Assembly (NCBI GenBank): GCA_014380505.1
Contig: JACMJT010000234.1
Span: 1-17,588 of the forward strand
Direction of reading: 5' to 3'
Length of the DNA: 17,588 bases
Source: Hyphomicrobiales bacterium
GTDB lineage: Bacteria; Pseudomonadota; Alphaproteobacteria; Rhizobiales; Aestuariivirgaceae
Shown here: in pieces, positions 1-7,713 of the stretch
Layout: each line of letters opens with the position of its first letter
How positions within the stretch are numbered: position 1 is the first letter of the stretch
Program-made: the position numbers and the translations under genes
The notes under the pieces: generated by a model
Seen by the model: the letters and a program-made list of their open reading frames with translations, nothing else
Told to the model about the DNA's origin: nothing
Database searches by the model: none

Positions 1-73
1 CTTACTGGAGGAACGATATTTCTTGATCCAAACTGAAAAAGACTCACTCAAATTTCCGAAATCCTTTTTTGTA

Positions 74-1495
74 TTACCAAATTTGTCCTGTACTTAGGGG
101 CATGGGATCGGGATGAAAACCATACAAGGCGCGAGTCCGAACCTCCAGAGAGCGTGTGAGATTCTCGGCCAAATCCAAGGATCGGTAAAGTTCGGTACTG
201 GTGAAATATGTCAAATATTCCAAGGCAAGTTCGTATTTCCCTGCGCTGATCAGGACCTCCGCCGCTTCCGAAACGTTTTGATGCCGGGAGAACAGTTCCC
301 GCTCCACGCCTTCCCAAATAGAAAATATTTCCGCCATGTAAAGCGCGGGATGAAGCGTTATGAAATGCAGAAGCCGCTTAAAGACATAAGTGGCAGATCG
401 CGTGCATTCAATTGCCTGTGGCACCACGGAAATAGCTTCGGGCTTGCGCCCATCGATAAATTTTGCAGATTCGTTCGCCGTCAAATAACGGTGCTGGCAA
501 AATTCCTCCGGAATCTTCGAGACGCCCATATAAATTGGAACAAAGGGCGCCGCTATTGAGCTTGTTTGCGTGTGCCAAAGCATTCTTAAATCACTGGAAG
601 CGGGATTCACAAGCGGCACCACTTGACCATATCCCGCTGTATCTCCCGTCAGTTTCGGCGTCCTTACAGCCCAGATCACATCCTGAAGAGATATCTTTCC
701 AGGCCGCTGCGCCCGGGAAAGCATTTCTGACTCGATCCATTGGACGCCTTCCCAGCGATGGCGGCCATCGCCATAAACATTGTTGACATTGAACGCTTCA
801 CCGGAATCCGGTTTGAACCAACCCCGCTCTATTGCGAACGACACTAAATTTGGGGAATATAGATAATCCGGATGGCCGCTGGTAAGGTCTATTTCGTCGA
901 TATAGCCTGGCCGGGAAGCGCGAATGCTATTCTCGCCCAATCGCTCAGCTACCCACAAGTTTTGACCGCCAGCGAATTCAATTATTATCCAGCCTTCATC
1001 GGGATCAGCGATGAGGTGGGAGTTGCCTCCGTAGGTCGAATGCCCATACTCGGCAATAAGGGAGCCAATTAGCGCCACTCCCTCACGGGCAGACTGCGCC
1101 CTTTCCAAGACAAACCGCGCCAAATCACTGTAGTTCGGACCAGTTTGATCAGCGGGCGTCATAGCTATCAGTTCTTTACGAGACGCAGACCATATGTCAC
1201 GGACAGCGACGCCGTATTCGTTTAAGCCCCCATTTGTGAGCGGCGCCGGCATCCCTTTATAGTAGCTGTAACTCACTCGGATATGCTTAGCCGTTTCCGA
1301 AACTTGTTTTACCGTGGACGGATATCCGGGTAAATCGGCCGCCGGCGTGACTCCTACGGCTACGGTTTCACCAGGTTCGTGATTTCCTTTGGGAATGATT
1401 TCTAGCCAATGGCTAGAGGGTTCGTCGCCATATCCGGCCAAGTAGGAAATTCCGTCTTTCGTGTGATTTTTGCCGATGTACAGTCCGTAACTCAT
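74..1495 (-). CDS. C69 dipeptidase-like Ntn hydrolase with Ser at the nucleophile position
   Basis: The 473-residue protein resembles peptidase family C69 (dipeptidase A/PepD type, N-terminal nucleophile hydrolases). Visible family features are the start IGKNHTKDG (7-15), GGLNEYGVAV (89-98), the helix ERAQSAREGV (131-140) and GGNSHLIADPDEGWIIIEF (156-174). Classical members expose an N-terminal Cys a few residues before the VGK motif. Here that column is Ser2, right after the initiator Met, so Met removal would leave an N-terminal Ser; no Cys is present there. No signal peptide is visible, so a cytoplasmic location is likely. The ATG at 1495 places Ser2 exactly in register, which supports this start; the Shine-Dalgarno (GGGAA) is weak. 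The gene is AT-richer than the core genes and stands alone, with no co-directional neighbour in the window. Family placement is fairly sure; substrate is unknown, and amide or peptide hydrolysis is inferred. Confidence 0.8.
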   Translation of the reverse strand: MSYGLYIGKNHTKDGISYLAGYGDEPSSHWLEIIPKGNHEPGETVAVGVTPAADLPGYPSTVKQVSETAKHIRVSYSYYKGMPAPLTNGGLNEYGVAVRDIWSASRKELIAMTPADQTGPNYSDLARFVLERAQSAREGVALIGSLIAEYGHSTYGGNSHLIADPDEGWIIIEFAGGQNLWVAERLGENSIRASRPGYIDEIDLTSGHPDYLYSPNLVSFAIERGWFKPDSGEAFNVNNVYGDGRHRWEGVQWIESEMLSRAQRPGKISLQDVIWAVRTPKLTGDTAGYGQVVPLVNPASSDLRMLWHTQTSSIAAPFVPIYMGVSKIPEEFCQHRYLTANESAKFIDGRKPEAISVVPQAIECTRSATYVFKRLLHFITLHPALYMAEIFSIWEGVERELFSRHQNVSEAAEVLISAGKYELALEYLTYFTSTELYRSLDLAENLTRSLEVRTRALYGFHPDPMPLSTGQIW

Positions 1496-1731
1496 CGTGG
1501 ATTCCCAAGTGATGGATTTTCAGGTGCCAACTGAATAACGGATACGCGGTCAATTCTTAAACGGCGCATTTTGGATAAACTTCGAGTTCAAGATTTCCGC
1601 GCGAGTCTATGTGCGTGCATCAAGCACGAGAGTGGCCGAAGCCTGTGTGCCATAGCGGCCATATATGGTGAAATCCCGGCGAAACGCCAGCGTGCTTGCT
1701 CAAGCGCCGGCCCTATGGTCAAAGCGCCGCC

Positions 1732-2958
1732 GTGACCGCGAAATCGCGCATCAATCCGTGGATCGTCGTGTGGCTGTGTTTTGCCACGCTTTCCATCGTC
1801 ATGTCGGCCCGGCAATCGGTTTCCGTCATGACCGATGAATGGGCCAACACGCTCGGTTGGTCGAAAACCTTCATAAGCTCGGGTCAATCCGTGGCGCTCA
1901 TCATGGTGGCGATCTTCTCGCCCGTGGCCGGAAATCTGGCGGACCGTTTCGGCGCCCGCATCATGCTGGTGGCTGGGCTTCTGCTGGTGACGGTGGGATT
2001 GCTGGTTTTTGCCACCCTGCCCATGGCCGGTCTTTATATTCTGGGCTATGGCCTCATCGCTGGCATAGGCTTTGCCACCTGCAACATGCATCTGATCTCG
2101 ACGGCCCTTGCCAAGATTTTCAGGGAGAACCGGGGGCTCGCCACCGGCATCGCCAATTCGGGGGCAACAGCCGGGCAATTCATTACGGTGCCGCTGTTCG
2201 CCATCGGCCTCACGTGGTTCTCATGGCGCTGGAGCATCCTCGCTGTCGCCATAGCCTGCGCCATCATGGCCGCGGTCATCTGGGTCATGCTGAAACCCAC
2301 GGCAGAAGAAGCCGCGCAAAAATCCGAAACGATTTCCGAAGAGCCCCTGTGGACCCGTCTCAAATTCCTTCTCGCCAATCCGACCTTCCACATTCTCTAC
2401 TGGAGCTTCTTCATCTGCGGCATCACCACGACGGGCGCCATTGAAACTCACTTCCTGCCCTATGCCGCCTTCTGCGGCATCCCGCCCGTTCCGGCGTCGG
2501 GCATCTATGGGCTTACTGCGGCGATCAATTTCGCCGCCATGTTCCTCTCGGGCTACCTCACCGACCGGATGAACCGCCCGCTGCTGCTCGGCACGATCTA
2601 TCTGGTGCGCTCGCTCTCCTTCATCGTGCTCATGAACGCCGGCGCCAGCTATGAAATGATGATCCTGTTCGCCGTGATCTACGGCATCTTCGACTATTCC
2701 ACCGTGCCGCCTACGGCGAGCCTCGTCGCCTCACATCTGGGCTTGAAGATCATGGGCCTCGCCATGGGCCTTATCTCCGGCGGCCACGCATTGGGCGGCG
2801 CGCTTGGCGCCTTCCTCGGAGGCTATCTCTTCGATCTTTTCGCCCGCTACACGGAGATGTGGTGGGTTGCCTTCGGCACGGCGATCTTAGCGGGGCTGAT
2901 GGTGTTTATGCTGCGGGAGAACAGGATGGAACGAGGGCTGGTGCCTGCGGCGGGGTGA
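1732..2958 (+). CDS. Major facilitator superfamily transporter
   Basis: This is a polytopic inner-membrane carrier of about 408 residues with roughly 12 hydrophobic segments, the usual MFS size. The loop after the second helix reads GNLADRFGAR, the MFS motif A. A related copy, GYLTDRMNRP, begins the second half, and a hydrophilic central loop rich in Glu and Lys (around TAEEAAQKSETISEEP) separates the halves. The layout resembles oxalate/formate or monocarboxylate-type MFS carriers, but the substrate cannot be read from sequence. The start is uncertain. GTG at 1732 gives MTAKSRINPWIVVWLCF, leading straight into helix 1, and is preferred. A TTG at 1696 adds 12 residues and is the first in-frame start after a TGA at 1669. 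Neither has a clear Shine-Dalgarno. It is GC-rich like the core genes and flanked on both sides by AT-rich genes. Confidence 0.88.
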   Translation: MTAKSRINPWIVVWLCFATLSIVMSARQSVSVMTDEWANTLGWSKTFISSGQSVALIMVAIFSPVAGNLADRFGARIMLVAGLLLVTVGLLVFATLPMAGLYILGYGLIAGIGFATCNMHLISTALAKIFRENRGLATGIANSGATAGQFITVPLFAIGLTWFSWRWSILAVAIACAIMAAVIWVMLKPTAEEAAQKSETISEEPLWTRLKFLLANPTFHILYWSFFICGITTTGAIETHFLPYAAFCGIPPVPASGIYGLTAAINFAAMFLSGYLTDRMNRPLLLGTIYLVRSLSFIVLMNAGASYEMMILFAVIYGIFDYSTVPPTASLVASHLGLKIMGLAMGLISGGHALGGALGAFLGGYLFDLFARYTEMWWVAFGTAILAGLMVFMLRENRMERGLVPAAG

Positions 2959-3050
2959 GAAGTCGCAGGATGTCACTAGGCCTTTTCGATCTTCGCTGCT
3001 CGAAGTATAAGAAACCAACGCGTGCCGTCTCGGCATGTGCAATTGATGAA

Positions 3051-3890
3051 ATGCCTAAACGCCGCCGATTGCCCAAAGGACTCCAGCAAGGCGGGTATCC
3101 AAGAGACGTTTATGGACGAACGAATTCAATGACGGAATTCTGGGATCTCGACATTGCGGCAATGGAGTTGGAAGATTTTGAAAAGAATGGTCTGCAAGTC
3201 TTTCGTAACTATGTAAAAGCATTCGACAAGCACGCCGCAGAGCAATTCAGCATCGACATTGGCTCGGCTTCATTTGATCTGACATCACTCGACGGGCTAC
3301 TTCGCCTCGTTTGCGCAGAAGATATTCGATTCCTCCCAATAATTGTTTGCTCTTTTGCAGACCAACAACTTGAGCAGATGTTTAAGCGGGAGATTCCTGA
3401 AACAGTTCCTGGTGGTCGATCATCAATGCTGAGCGGATTTGGAAGCCTTTCAAGGTTTTCGCAGCGAATCCAAATTGCTTATGCGTTCGGCTGGATGGGT
3501 CGAGACTTACTTGAGGAGCTGAGTAAGCTCCGCAAAATTCGTAACGATGCATCTCATTCTTGGGATTTGAACGTTTTGCGCGAAAAGGTAGACATTTTAA
3601 TTGATGGGAGAATGCGACCGCTTGAGAAAGAACTTGGCGATGGTGTACGACTCCCCGATAGATTTTGGGAATCGCTCAACAAAGAATCAACGTTTAGAGT
3701 GCGGCTCGTATGGTTGGTTGGAAGGTGTTTCTATGAGTCACGCTTATTTCCTCAAGCCGTTAAACGTCGATTGAACCCATATCAAGCTCTCTACGGTGAA
3801 CATAAATCTGGACTACTGATCGATGTCGCCGACAAATGTGTGTCGTCTACGAAACTAATAATATCGGTGGATTCCAATAAGAGTGCATGA
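3051..3890 (+). CDS. MltR/HEPN-like protein of unknown function
   Basis: This AT-rich gene encodes about 279 mostly helical residues. The middle (about 120-175) resembles the MltR (mannitol operon repressor) and DUF4145-like families: a GFGSLSRFSQRIQIAYAFG stretch followed by LRKIRNDASHS at 160-170. The RN-x3-H in that stretch matches the R-x4-6-H motif of HEPN domains, many of which are RNases in toxin or defence systems. Whether this protein is catalytic is unknown. The start is uncertain. ATG 3051 (MPKRRRLPKGL) is chosen for its basic start, while ATG 2970 with a GAGAAG Shine-Dalgarno and ATG 3129 are alternatives. The open frame also reads back into the transporter gene, but that part looks non-native. 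Base composition differs sharply from its neighbours, suggesting transfer. No sugar-alcohol operon is nearby, so a mannitol role is not supported. Confidence 0.7.
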   Translation: MPKRRRLPKGLQQGGYPRDVYGRTNSMTEFWDLDIAAMELEDFEKNGLQVFRNYVKAFDKHAAEQFSIDIGSASFDLTSLDGLLRLVCAEDIRFLPIIVCSFADQQLEQMFKREIPETVPGGRSSMLSGFGSLSRFSQRIQIAYAFGWMGRDLLEELSKLRKIRNDASHSWDLNVLREKVDILIDGRMRPLEKELGDGVRLPDRFWESLNKESTFRVRLVWLVGRCFYESRLFPQAVKRRLNPYQALYGEHKSGLLIDVADKCVSSTKLIISVDSNKSA

Positions 3891-3900
3891 AAGGCGCCAC

Positions 3901-4251
3901 TCACTCGTTTTCAAATCCGGCCAGTTGCAAATCGTAGGTAGCGTCGTCGATGACGGTGGGGCCGAACAAGTTGCCTTTGTCGGCGATGATTCTGGAAAAA
4001 ATTTCTTCGCGGGCTCGGGCTGCATCCGGCTCTGAGCTGGCGACGGGGCTTCTCACCAGCTTTGCTTCATCAACGCCGGTCTCCTGCGTCGAGGGCTTCA
4101 TCCACAGCGCAAAGCTCTTGCCGTTTTCATCGCGGCGAATGTCGAACGCGCCGCGCCCATGGGACAGAACCGCAATTGCCGCCGCTTCGGCGGACAGGTG
4201 GCGGGCGATCACCGTGCCGTCGGTGTCGAAGACCGTGTAGGTCATACTCAT
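3901..4251 (-). CDS. Hypothetical protein, about 116 residues
   Basis: I do not recognise the family. The protein starts MSMTYTVFDTDGTVIARHLS, continues with an alpha/beta-looking segment ending near LWMKPS, then a Pro/Ala/Ser-rich linker, then an acidic helical tail with REEIFSRIIADKGNLFGP and a final LAGFENE. It has no signal peptide, membrane segment or obvious catalytic motif. Two in-frame ATGs at 4251 and 4245 sit side by side. The longer open frame up to 4425 is rejected because its extra residues only mirror the divergent dioxygenase gene. It is read divergently from the dioxygenase about 58 bp away, so the two may share a promoter region, and converges on the MltR-like gene with 10 bp between stops. 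Confidence 0.6.
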   Translation of the reverse strand: MSMTYTVFDTDGTVIARHLSAEAAAIAVLSHGRGAFDIRRDENGKSFALWMKPSTQETGVDEAKLVRSPVASSEPDAARAREEIFSRIIADKGNLFGPTVIDDATYDLQLAGFENE

Positions 4252-4309
4252 AGCCCGCGACTGTAGCACGTGACACAATCTTGCCAAGGTTATCGATGTT
4301 GCTGGCACC

Positions 4310-5104
4310 ATGAATGACATGGCCCACCGGCAGGACTTCGGCACGGAAGGTATTGCTCCCATGGAGCGGCCCAGCCGGGCCGCGCGGTTTTTCATGGGTG
4401 CGGTGGCTTGGGCGGAAAAGCTCAATCTGAGATTTGCCAGGCTCGGCAGCCCATCGGTCTATGACAATGCCGTCTTCCCGTGGGCGGCTGAAATCGAGAA
4501 AGCTTATCCCCAAATCCGCGCCGAACTCGAGCGCGTGCTTGTCCGCAAGGCGGAGCTGCCGAACTTCCACGACATCTCAACCGACGTGAAGACGATTTCC
4601 ACCGACAGCCACTGGAAGACCTTCTTCCTTGTGGGCTTCGGCAAGCCAGCCCCACGCAATATCGCGCAATGCCCGAAGACCTGGGAGACATTGCAGAAAA
4701 TTCCCGGCCTCAAGACGGCGATGTTCTCGATCTTCGAGCCGGGCAAGCATCTGCCGCCGCACCGCGGTCCCTACAATGGCGTGCTGCGCCTGCATCTGGG
4801 CCTGATCGTGCCGGAACCCCGCGATAGGATTGCGATTCGCGTCGGCCGGCAGGTGTGCCACTGGGAAGAGGGCAAAGTGCTGGTTTTCGATGATGCCTAT
4901 GAACACGAGGCGTGGAACCATTCGGACAAGACCCGCGTCGTGCTCTTCGTCGATTTCGTAAAACCGTTGCGCTTCCCGGCGTCGTTTGTGAACTGGCTAC
5001 TGATGAATCTCGCGGTGTTCACGCCGTTCATTCAGGAGGGGATGGAGAACCATAACGCCTGGGAAAAGAGGTTTTACAACTTGCCCGAGTCGGAATCTAA
5101 ATAA
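4310..5104 (+). CDS. Aspartyl/asparaginyl beta-hydroxylase family dioxygenase
   Basis: This is a 2-oxoglutarate/Fe(II) oxygenase of the AspH/LpxO family (PF05118). The core is visible: PPHRGPYNGVLRLHLGL (149-165) supplies the first iron-binding His (H151), and FDDAYEHEAWNHSDKTRVVL (193-212) supplies the second (H199) and the Arg expected to hold 2-oxoglutarate (R209). The C-terminal MNLAVFTPFIQEG and WEKRFY are shared with LpxO-like bacterial members. LpxO hydroxylates lipid A acyl chains, but this protein lacks the clear N-terminal membrane anchor of LpxO, so the substrate (lipid or protein side chain) is open. ATG 4310 gives 264 residues. ATG 4361 has a better Shine-Dalgarno (GGAAGG, 10-nt spacing) and gives 247 residues starting MERPSRAARFF; it may be the true start. 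The gene is followed after 49 bp by hicBA. Confidence 0.85.
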   Translation: MNDMAHRQDFGTEGIAPMERPSRAARFFMGAVAWAEKLNLRFARLGSPSVYDNAVFPWAAEIEKAYPQIRAELERVLVRKAELPNFHDISTDVKTISTDSHWKTFFLVGFGKPAPRNIAQCPKTWETLQKIPGLKTAMFSIFEPGKHLPPHRGPYNGVLRLHLGLIVPEPRDRIAIRVGRQVCHWEEGKVLVFDDAYEHEAWNHSDKTRVVLFVDFVKPLRFPASFVNWLLMNLAVFTPFIQEGMENHNAWEKRFYNLPESESK

Positions 5105-5153
5105 CCTCATTGGGCATTATGTATTTTGGCCTTTCCATGCTACTCGCTGTTGC

Positions 5154-5360
5154 ATGAATCTGACCTTCCAAACAGAACAGGAAGATGACGGCCGCTGGCT
5201 GGCGGAGGTTCCGGAACTCGCGGGTGTCATGGCTTATGGCGCGACTGAACGGGAAGCCATATCCAAGGCTGAAGCTTTGGCGCTACGGGTGTTGGCGGAG
5301 CGGCTTGAAAATAACGAGGCGGGGCCAATGAACGTCCGGATTGTCATTGCCGCCGAATGA
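5154..5360 (+). CDS. hicB: HicB family antitoxin
   Basis: This 68-residue protein has the HicB partial RNase H-like fold: a first strand LTFQTEQEDDGRWLAEVPEL, then GVMAYGATEREAISKAEALALRVLAERLE, the signature antitoxin pattern. It should bind and neutralise the HicA product encoded immediately downstream. The protein ends soon after the core domain. The C-terminal helix-turn-helix or ribbon-helix-helix that many HicB proteins use to repress their own promoter is absent, so regulation may differ from the classic pair. The antitoxin gene lies first and overlaps hicA by 4 bp (ATGA), implying translational coupling. ATG 5154 follows the dioxygenase stop by 49 bp. Confidence 0.88.
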   Translation: MNLTFQTEQEDDGRWLAEVPELAGVMAYGATEREAISKAEALALRVLAERLENNEAGPMNVRIVIAAE

Positions 5361-5569
5361 GCCGATTTCCGGCGACAAAAGCGAAAAAGGTTTTAGCGGC
5401 GCTGCTGCGGCTTGGCTGGACCTTGAAACGCCAAACAGGTTCTCATCGAACCCTTTCAAGAGAGGGCTGGCCGGACCTTGTATTTGCCTTTCATGACGGC
5501 GAAGAGATTGGGCCCAAAATGATGTCCCGTATTGCAAAGAACGCCGGCCTTTCACGGGGCGACCTTTAA
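5357..5569 (+). CDS. hicA: HicA family mRNA interferase toxin
   Basis: This 70-residue protein has the dsRBD-like HicA fold. KAKKVLAALLRLGWTLKRQTGSHRTL carries the conserved G-S-H, whose His30 is the predicted catalytic residue. A second strand pair (LVFAFHDGEEIGP) and the closing helix MSRIAKNAGLS match the family, which cleaves mRNA and arrests translation until neutralised by HicB. Length and motif are intact, so the toxin is predicted to be functional. The start ATG overlaps the hicB stop. The next gene, ffh, begins 174 bp downstream behind its own predicted promoter, so the pair is probably a separate unit. Confidence 0.9.
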   Translation: MSRFPATKAKKVLAALLRLGWTLKRQTGSHRTLSREGWPDLVFAFHDGEEIGPKMMSRIAKNAGLSRGDL

Positions 5570-5579
5570 GGCGCGCAAT

Positions 5580-5608
5580 TTGACTTATCCGGCCCTTTCC
5601 CCTATGCC
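5580..5608 (+). promoter_or_regulatory. Predicted sigma70-type promoter of the ffh operon
   Basis: A -35 box TTGACT (5580-5585) and a -10-like TATGCC (5603-5608) are separated by 17 bp. Transcription would start near 5615 and leave a leader of about 130 nt before ffh. The -10 match is partial. Position just after hicA and before the conserved operon supports the call. Confidence 0.45.
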
Positions 5609-5619
5609 GCCCTCGTCTC

Positions 5620-5637
5620 AAGACGCTTGAACGTCTT
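5620..5637 (+). other. Small hairpin in the ffh leader
   Basis: AAGACG and CGTCTT form a perfect 6-bp stem around the loop CTTGAA. It would lie at the very 5' end of the transcript from the predicted promoter. There is no T-run, so it is not a terminator. The loop resembles those of the hairpins at 13092 and 15188. Confidence 0.35.
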
Positions 5638-5743
5638 CCGGTCTCTCCACACATGGGTTATCCCAAAGAGGTGAGGCGGCCAGCATCCGGCAGCGAGTTT
5701 CGCCCCCGGGTGTGAAATGCGTTTGGGCTGAAGGAATAGTGGA

Positions 5744-7282
5744 ATGTTCGAAACCTTAAGCGAGCGATTGGGCTCCATTCTCGACAAGCTGACCGGCAGG
5801 GGCGCCCTGTCGGAGGCCGATGTCGATGAAGCCATGCGCGAGGTGCGCCGCGCCCTGCTTGAGGCGGATGTGGCGCTGGAGGTCGTGCGAGGCTTCATCG
5901 ACAAGGTGAAGGCCCGCGCCGTGGGTGCCGAGATCGTCAAGTCGATCCGGCCCGGCCAGATGGTGGTGAAGATCGTCCACGACGCCCTGGTCGAGACGCT
6001 GGGCTCCGAAGGTTCCGCCCTTAATTTGCGCGCGGCACCCCCGGTTGCGATCCTGATGGTGGGCTTGCAGGGTTCGGGCAAGACCACCACCACGGCCAAG
6101 ATCGCCAAACGCCTCAGCGAGCGCGACAAGCGCAAGGTTCTGATGGCTTCGCTCGACACCCGCCGCCCAGCCGCACAGGAGCAGCTCGCCATTCTGGGCA
6201 CACAGGTGAAGGTCGACACACTCGCCATCGTCAAGGGCGAGACACCCACACAGATTGCCAAGCGCGCCATGTCCGAGGCACGCAAGGGCGGATATGATGT
6301 TGTGATGCTCGATACGGCGGGTAGGCTTCATATCGACGAGGAATTACTCGCCGAAGCAGCCTCCGTGCGCGATATCGCCAAGCCCAATGAAACGCTGCTT
6401 GTCGCCGATGCATTGACGGGCCAGGACGCAGTCAATCTGGCGCGCGCCTTCGACGAAAAGATCGGCATTTCCGGCATCGTGCTGACCCGCATCGATGGCG
6501 ATGGCCGTGGCGGCGCCGCGCTGTCCATGCGCGCGGTCACTGGCAAACCCATCAAGCTCATGGGCACCGGCGAAAAGCTCGATGGTCTTGAAGATTTCCA
6601 CCCCGAACGCATTGCGGGGCGCATTCTCGGCATGGGCGACGTGGTCAGCCTCGTCGAAAAGGCTTCGCTCAATATCGATCACGACAAGGCGAAAAAAATC
6701 GCCGAGCGCATGCGTAAGGGTTCCTTCGATCTCGAAGACCTGGCCGATCAACTCAAGCAGTTGCAGAAACTCGGCGGGATGGGCGGCATGATGAATCTGC
6801 TGCCGGGCATGGGCAAGATCAAGAAGCAGCTCGAAGGCGCCGACCTCGACAATTCCGTGCTGAAGCGCCAGATGGCGATCATCGGCTCGATGACGCCTCA
6901 CGAGAAGCGCAATCCGAAAGTGATGAACGCCAACCGCAAGAAGCGCGTGGCGGCGGGCTCCGGCACGAAGGTGGAAGAAATAAACCGGCTGCTCAAGATG
7001 CATTTGCAGATGGCCGCCATGATGAAGCAGATGGGCCAGGGCAAGGGCCTGTTGGGCAAGCTGATGGGCGGCAAGGGTACGCCCGATGCGGCCGAGCTGG
7101 AAAGGATGCAGGCCGAGCTGGCGAAGATGGATCCCAACGCTATCCCGCCCGAACTCAAGGATATGATGCAGGGCGGCTCCCTGCCACAAATGCCTTCGGG
7201 GCTTCCGGGGTTAGGTGGATTGCCGGGCCTCGGCGGTGGCGCACCCTTCAGAGGATTTCCCGGACTGGGGAAGAAGAAATGA
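5744..7282 (+). CDS. ffh: Signal recognition particle protein Ffh (SRP54)
   Basis: Ffh is the GTPase of the bacterial signal recognition particle. It binds 4.5S RNA and nascent signal sequences and delivers ribosomes to FtsY at the inner membrane. The 512 residues show the helical N domain (1-90) and a G domain with P-loop GLQGSGKT (107-114), DTRRPAA (138-144), DTAGR (190-194), TRIDGDGRGG (248-257) and GTGEK (274-278). A methionine-rich M domain follows (about 300-455), with LPGMGKIKKQ and MTPHEKRNPKVM. TRID replaces the more usual TKLD. The tail beyond 470 is a low-complexity Gly/Pro/Leu stretch ending GLGKKK and is longer than in minimal Ffh. ATG 5744 has an AAGGA Shine-Dalgarno. It heads the operon with rpsP 26 bp downstream; no 4.5S RNA gene is adjacent. 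Confidence 0.97.
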   Translation: MFETLSERLGSILDKLTGRGALSEADVDEAMREVRRALLEADVALEVVRGFIDKVKARAVGAEIVKSIRPGQMVVKIVHDALVETLGSEGSALNLRAAPPVAILMVGLQGSGKTTTTAKIAKRLSERDKRKVLMASLDTRRPAAQEQLAILGTQVKVDTLAIVKGETPTQIAKRAMSEARKGGYDVVMLDTAGRLHIDEELLAEAASVRDIAKPNETLLVADALTGQDAVNLARAFDEKIGISGIVLTRIDGDGRGGAALSMRAVTGKPIKLMGTGEKLDGLEDFHPERIAGRILGMGDVVSLVEKASLNIDHDKAKKIAERMRKGSFDLEDLADQLKQLQKLGGMGGMMNLLPGMGKIKKQLEGADLDNSVLKRQMAIIGSMTPHEKRNPKVMNANRKKRVAAGSGTKVEEINRLLKMHLQMAAMMKQMGQGKGLLGKLMGGKGTPDAAELERMQAELAKMDPNAIPPELKDMMQGGSLPQMPSGLPGLGGLPGLGGGAPFRGFPGLGKKK

Positions 7283-7308
7283 AACGCGAACAACAGGAGT
7301 AATAAGAC

Positions 7309-7701
7309 ATGGCCGTGAAGATCAGGCTCGCGCGCGCGGGCACCAAAAAGCGTCCCTATTATCACATTGTGATCGCCGACGCGGCATCGCCGCGCGACGG
7401 CAAGTTCATCGACGTGGTGGGCTCGTTCAACCCGATGCTGGGCAAGACCGACGAGAAGCGGGTGCAACTCGACGCCGAAAAGGCCGCTGCCTGGCTCAAA
7501 AAGGGTGCACAAGCGACAGATCGGGTGTTGCGTTTCCTCGACAAGGCCGGCGTGGCCAAGCGTACGCCCCGCAACAATCCCCAAAAGGCGCTGCCCGGCA
7601 AGAAACGCCTGGAGCGGGAAAAGGTGCAGGCCGATGCTGCCGCCAAGGCCGCCGAAGCCGCCGCCGCACCAGCCGCCGAAGCCGCAGCACCGCAATCGTA
7701 A
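7309..7701 (+). CDS. rpsP: 30S ribosomal protein S16
   Basis: S16 is a primary assembly protein of the small ribosomal subunit. The first 82 residues are canonical: [20 protein letters not shown] at the start, then a [13 protein letters not shown] strand and the [16 protein letters not shown] helix. At 130 residues it is longer than the usual 80-90 because of a Lys/Ala-rich tail ending [17 protein letters not shown], a type of extension common in alphaproteobacterial S16. The AGGAG Shine-Dalgarno lies 11 nt before ATG. It sits between ffh and rimM in the conserved order, with a 12-bp gap to rimM. Confidence 0.97.
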   Translation: MAVKIRLARAGTKKRPYYHIVIADAASPRDGKFIDVVGSFNPMLGKTDEKRVQLDAEKAAAWLKKGAQATDRVLRFLDKAGVAKRTPRNNPQKALPGKKRLEREKVQADAAAKAAEAAAAPAAEAAAPQS

Positions 7702-7713
7702 CGGCCGGGCGCC

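Noticed and set aside
1..73. Terminator or gene end at the left edge
   Set aside because: No stem with a T-run on either strand and no coding pattern; nothing supportable in these 73 bases.
1588..2178. Minus-strand open frame of 196 codons opposite the MFS gene
   Set aside because: Antisense to motif A and the first helices of the transporter; no family resemblance.
5570..5743. Possible 4.5S SRP RNA gene next to ffh
   Set aside because: The conserved GGTCAGGTCCGGAAGGAAGCAGCC-like core is absent from this gap.
6344..7189. Minus-strand open frame of 281 codons opposite ffh
   Set aside because: Antisense shadow of Ffh, rich in His and Leu with no recognisable domain.
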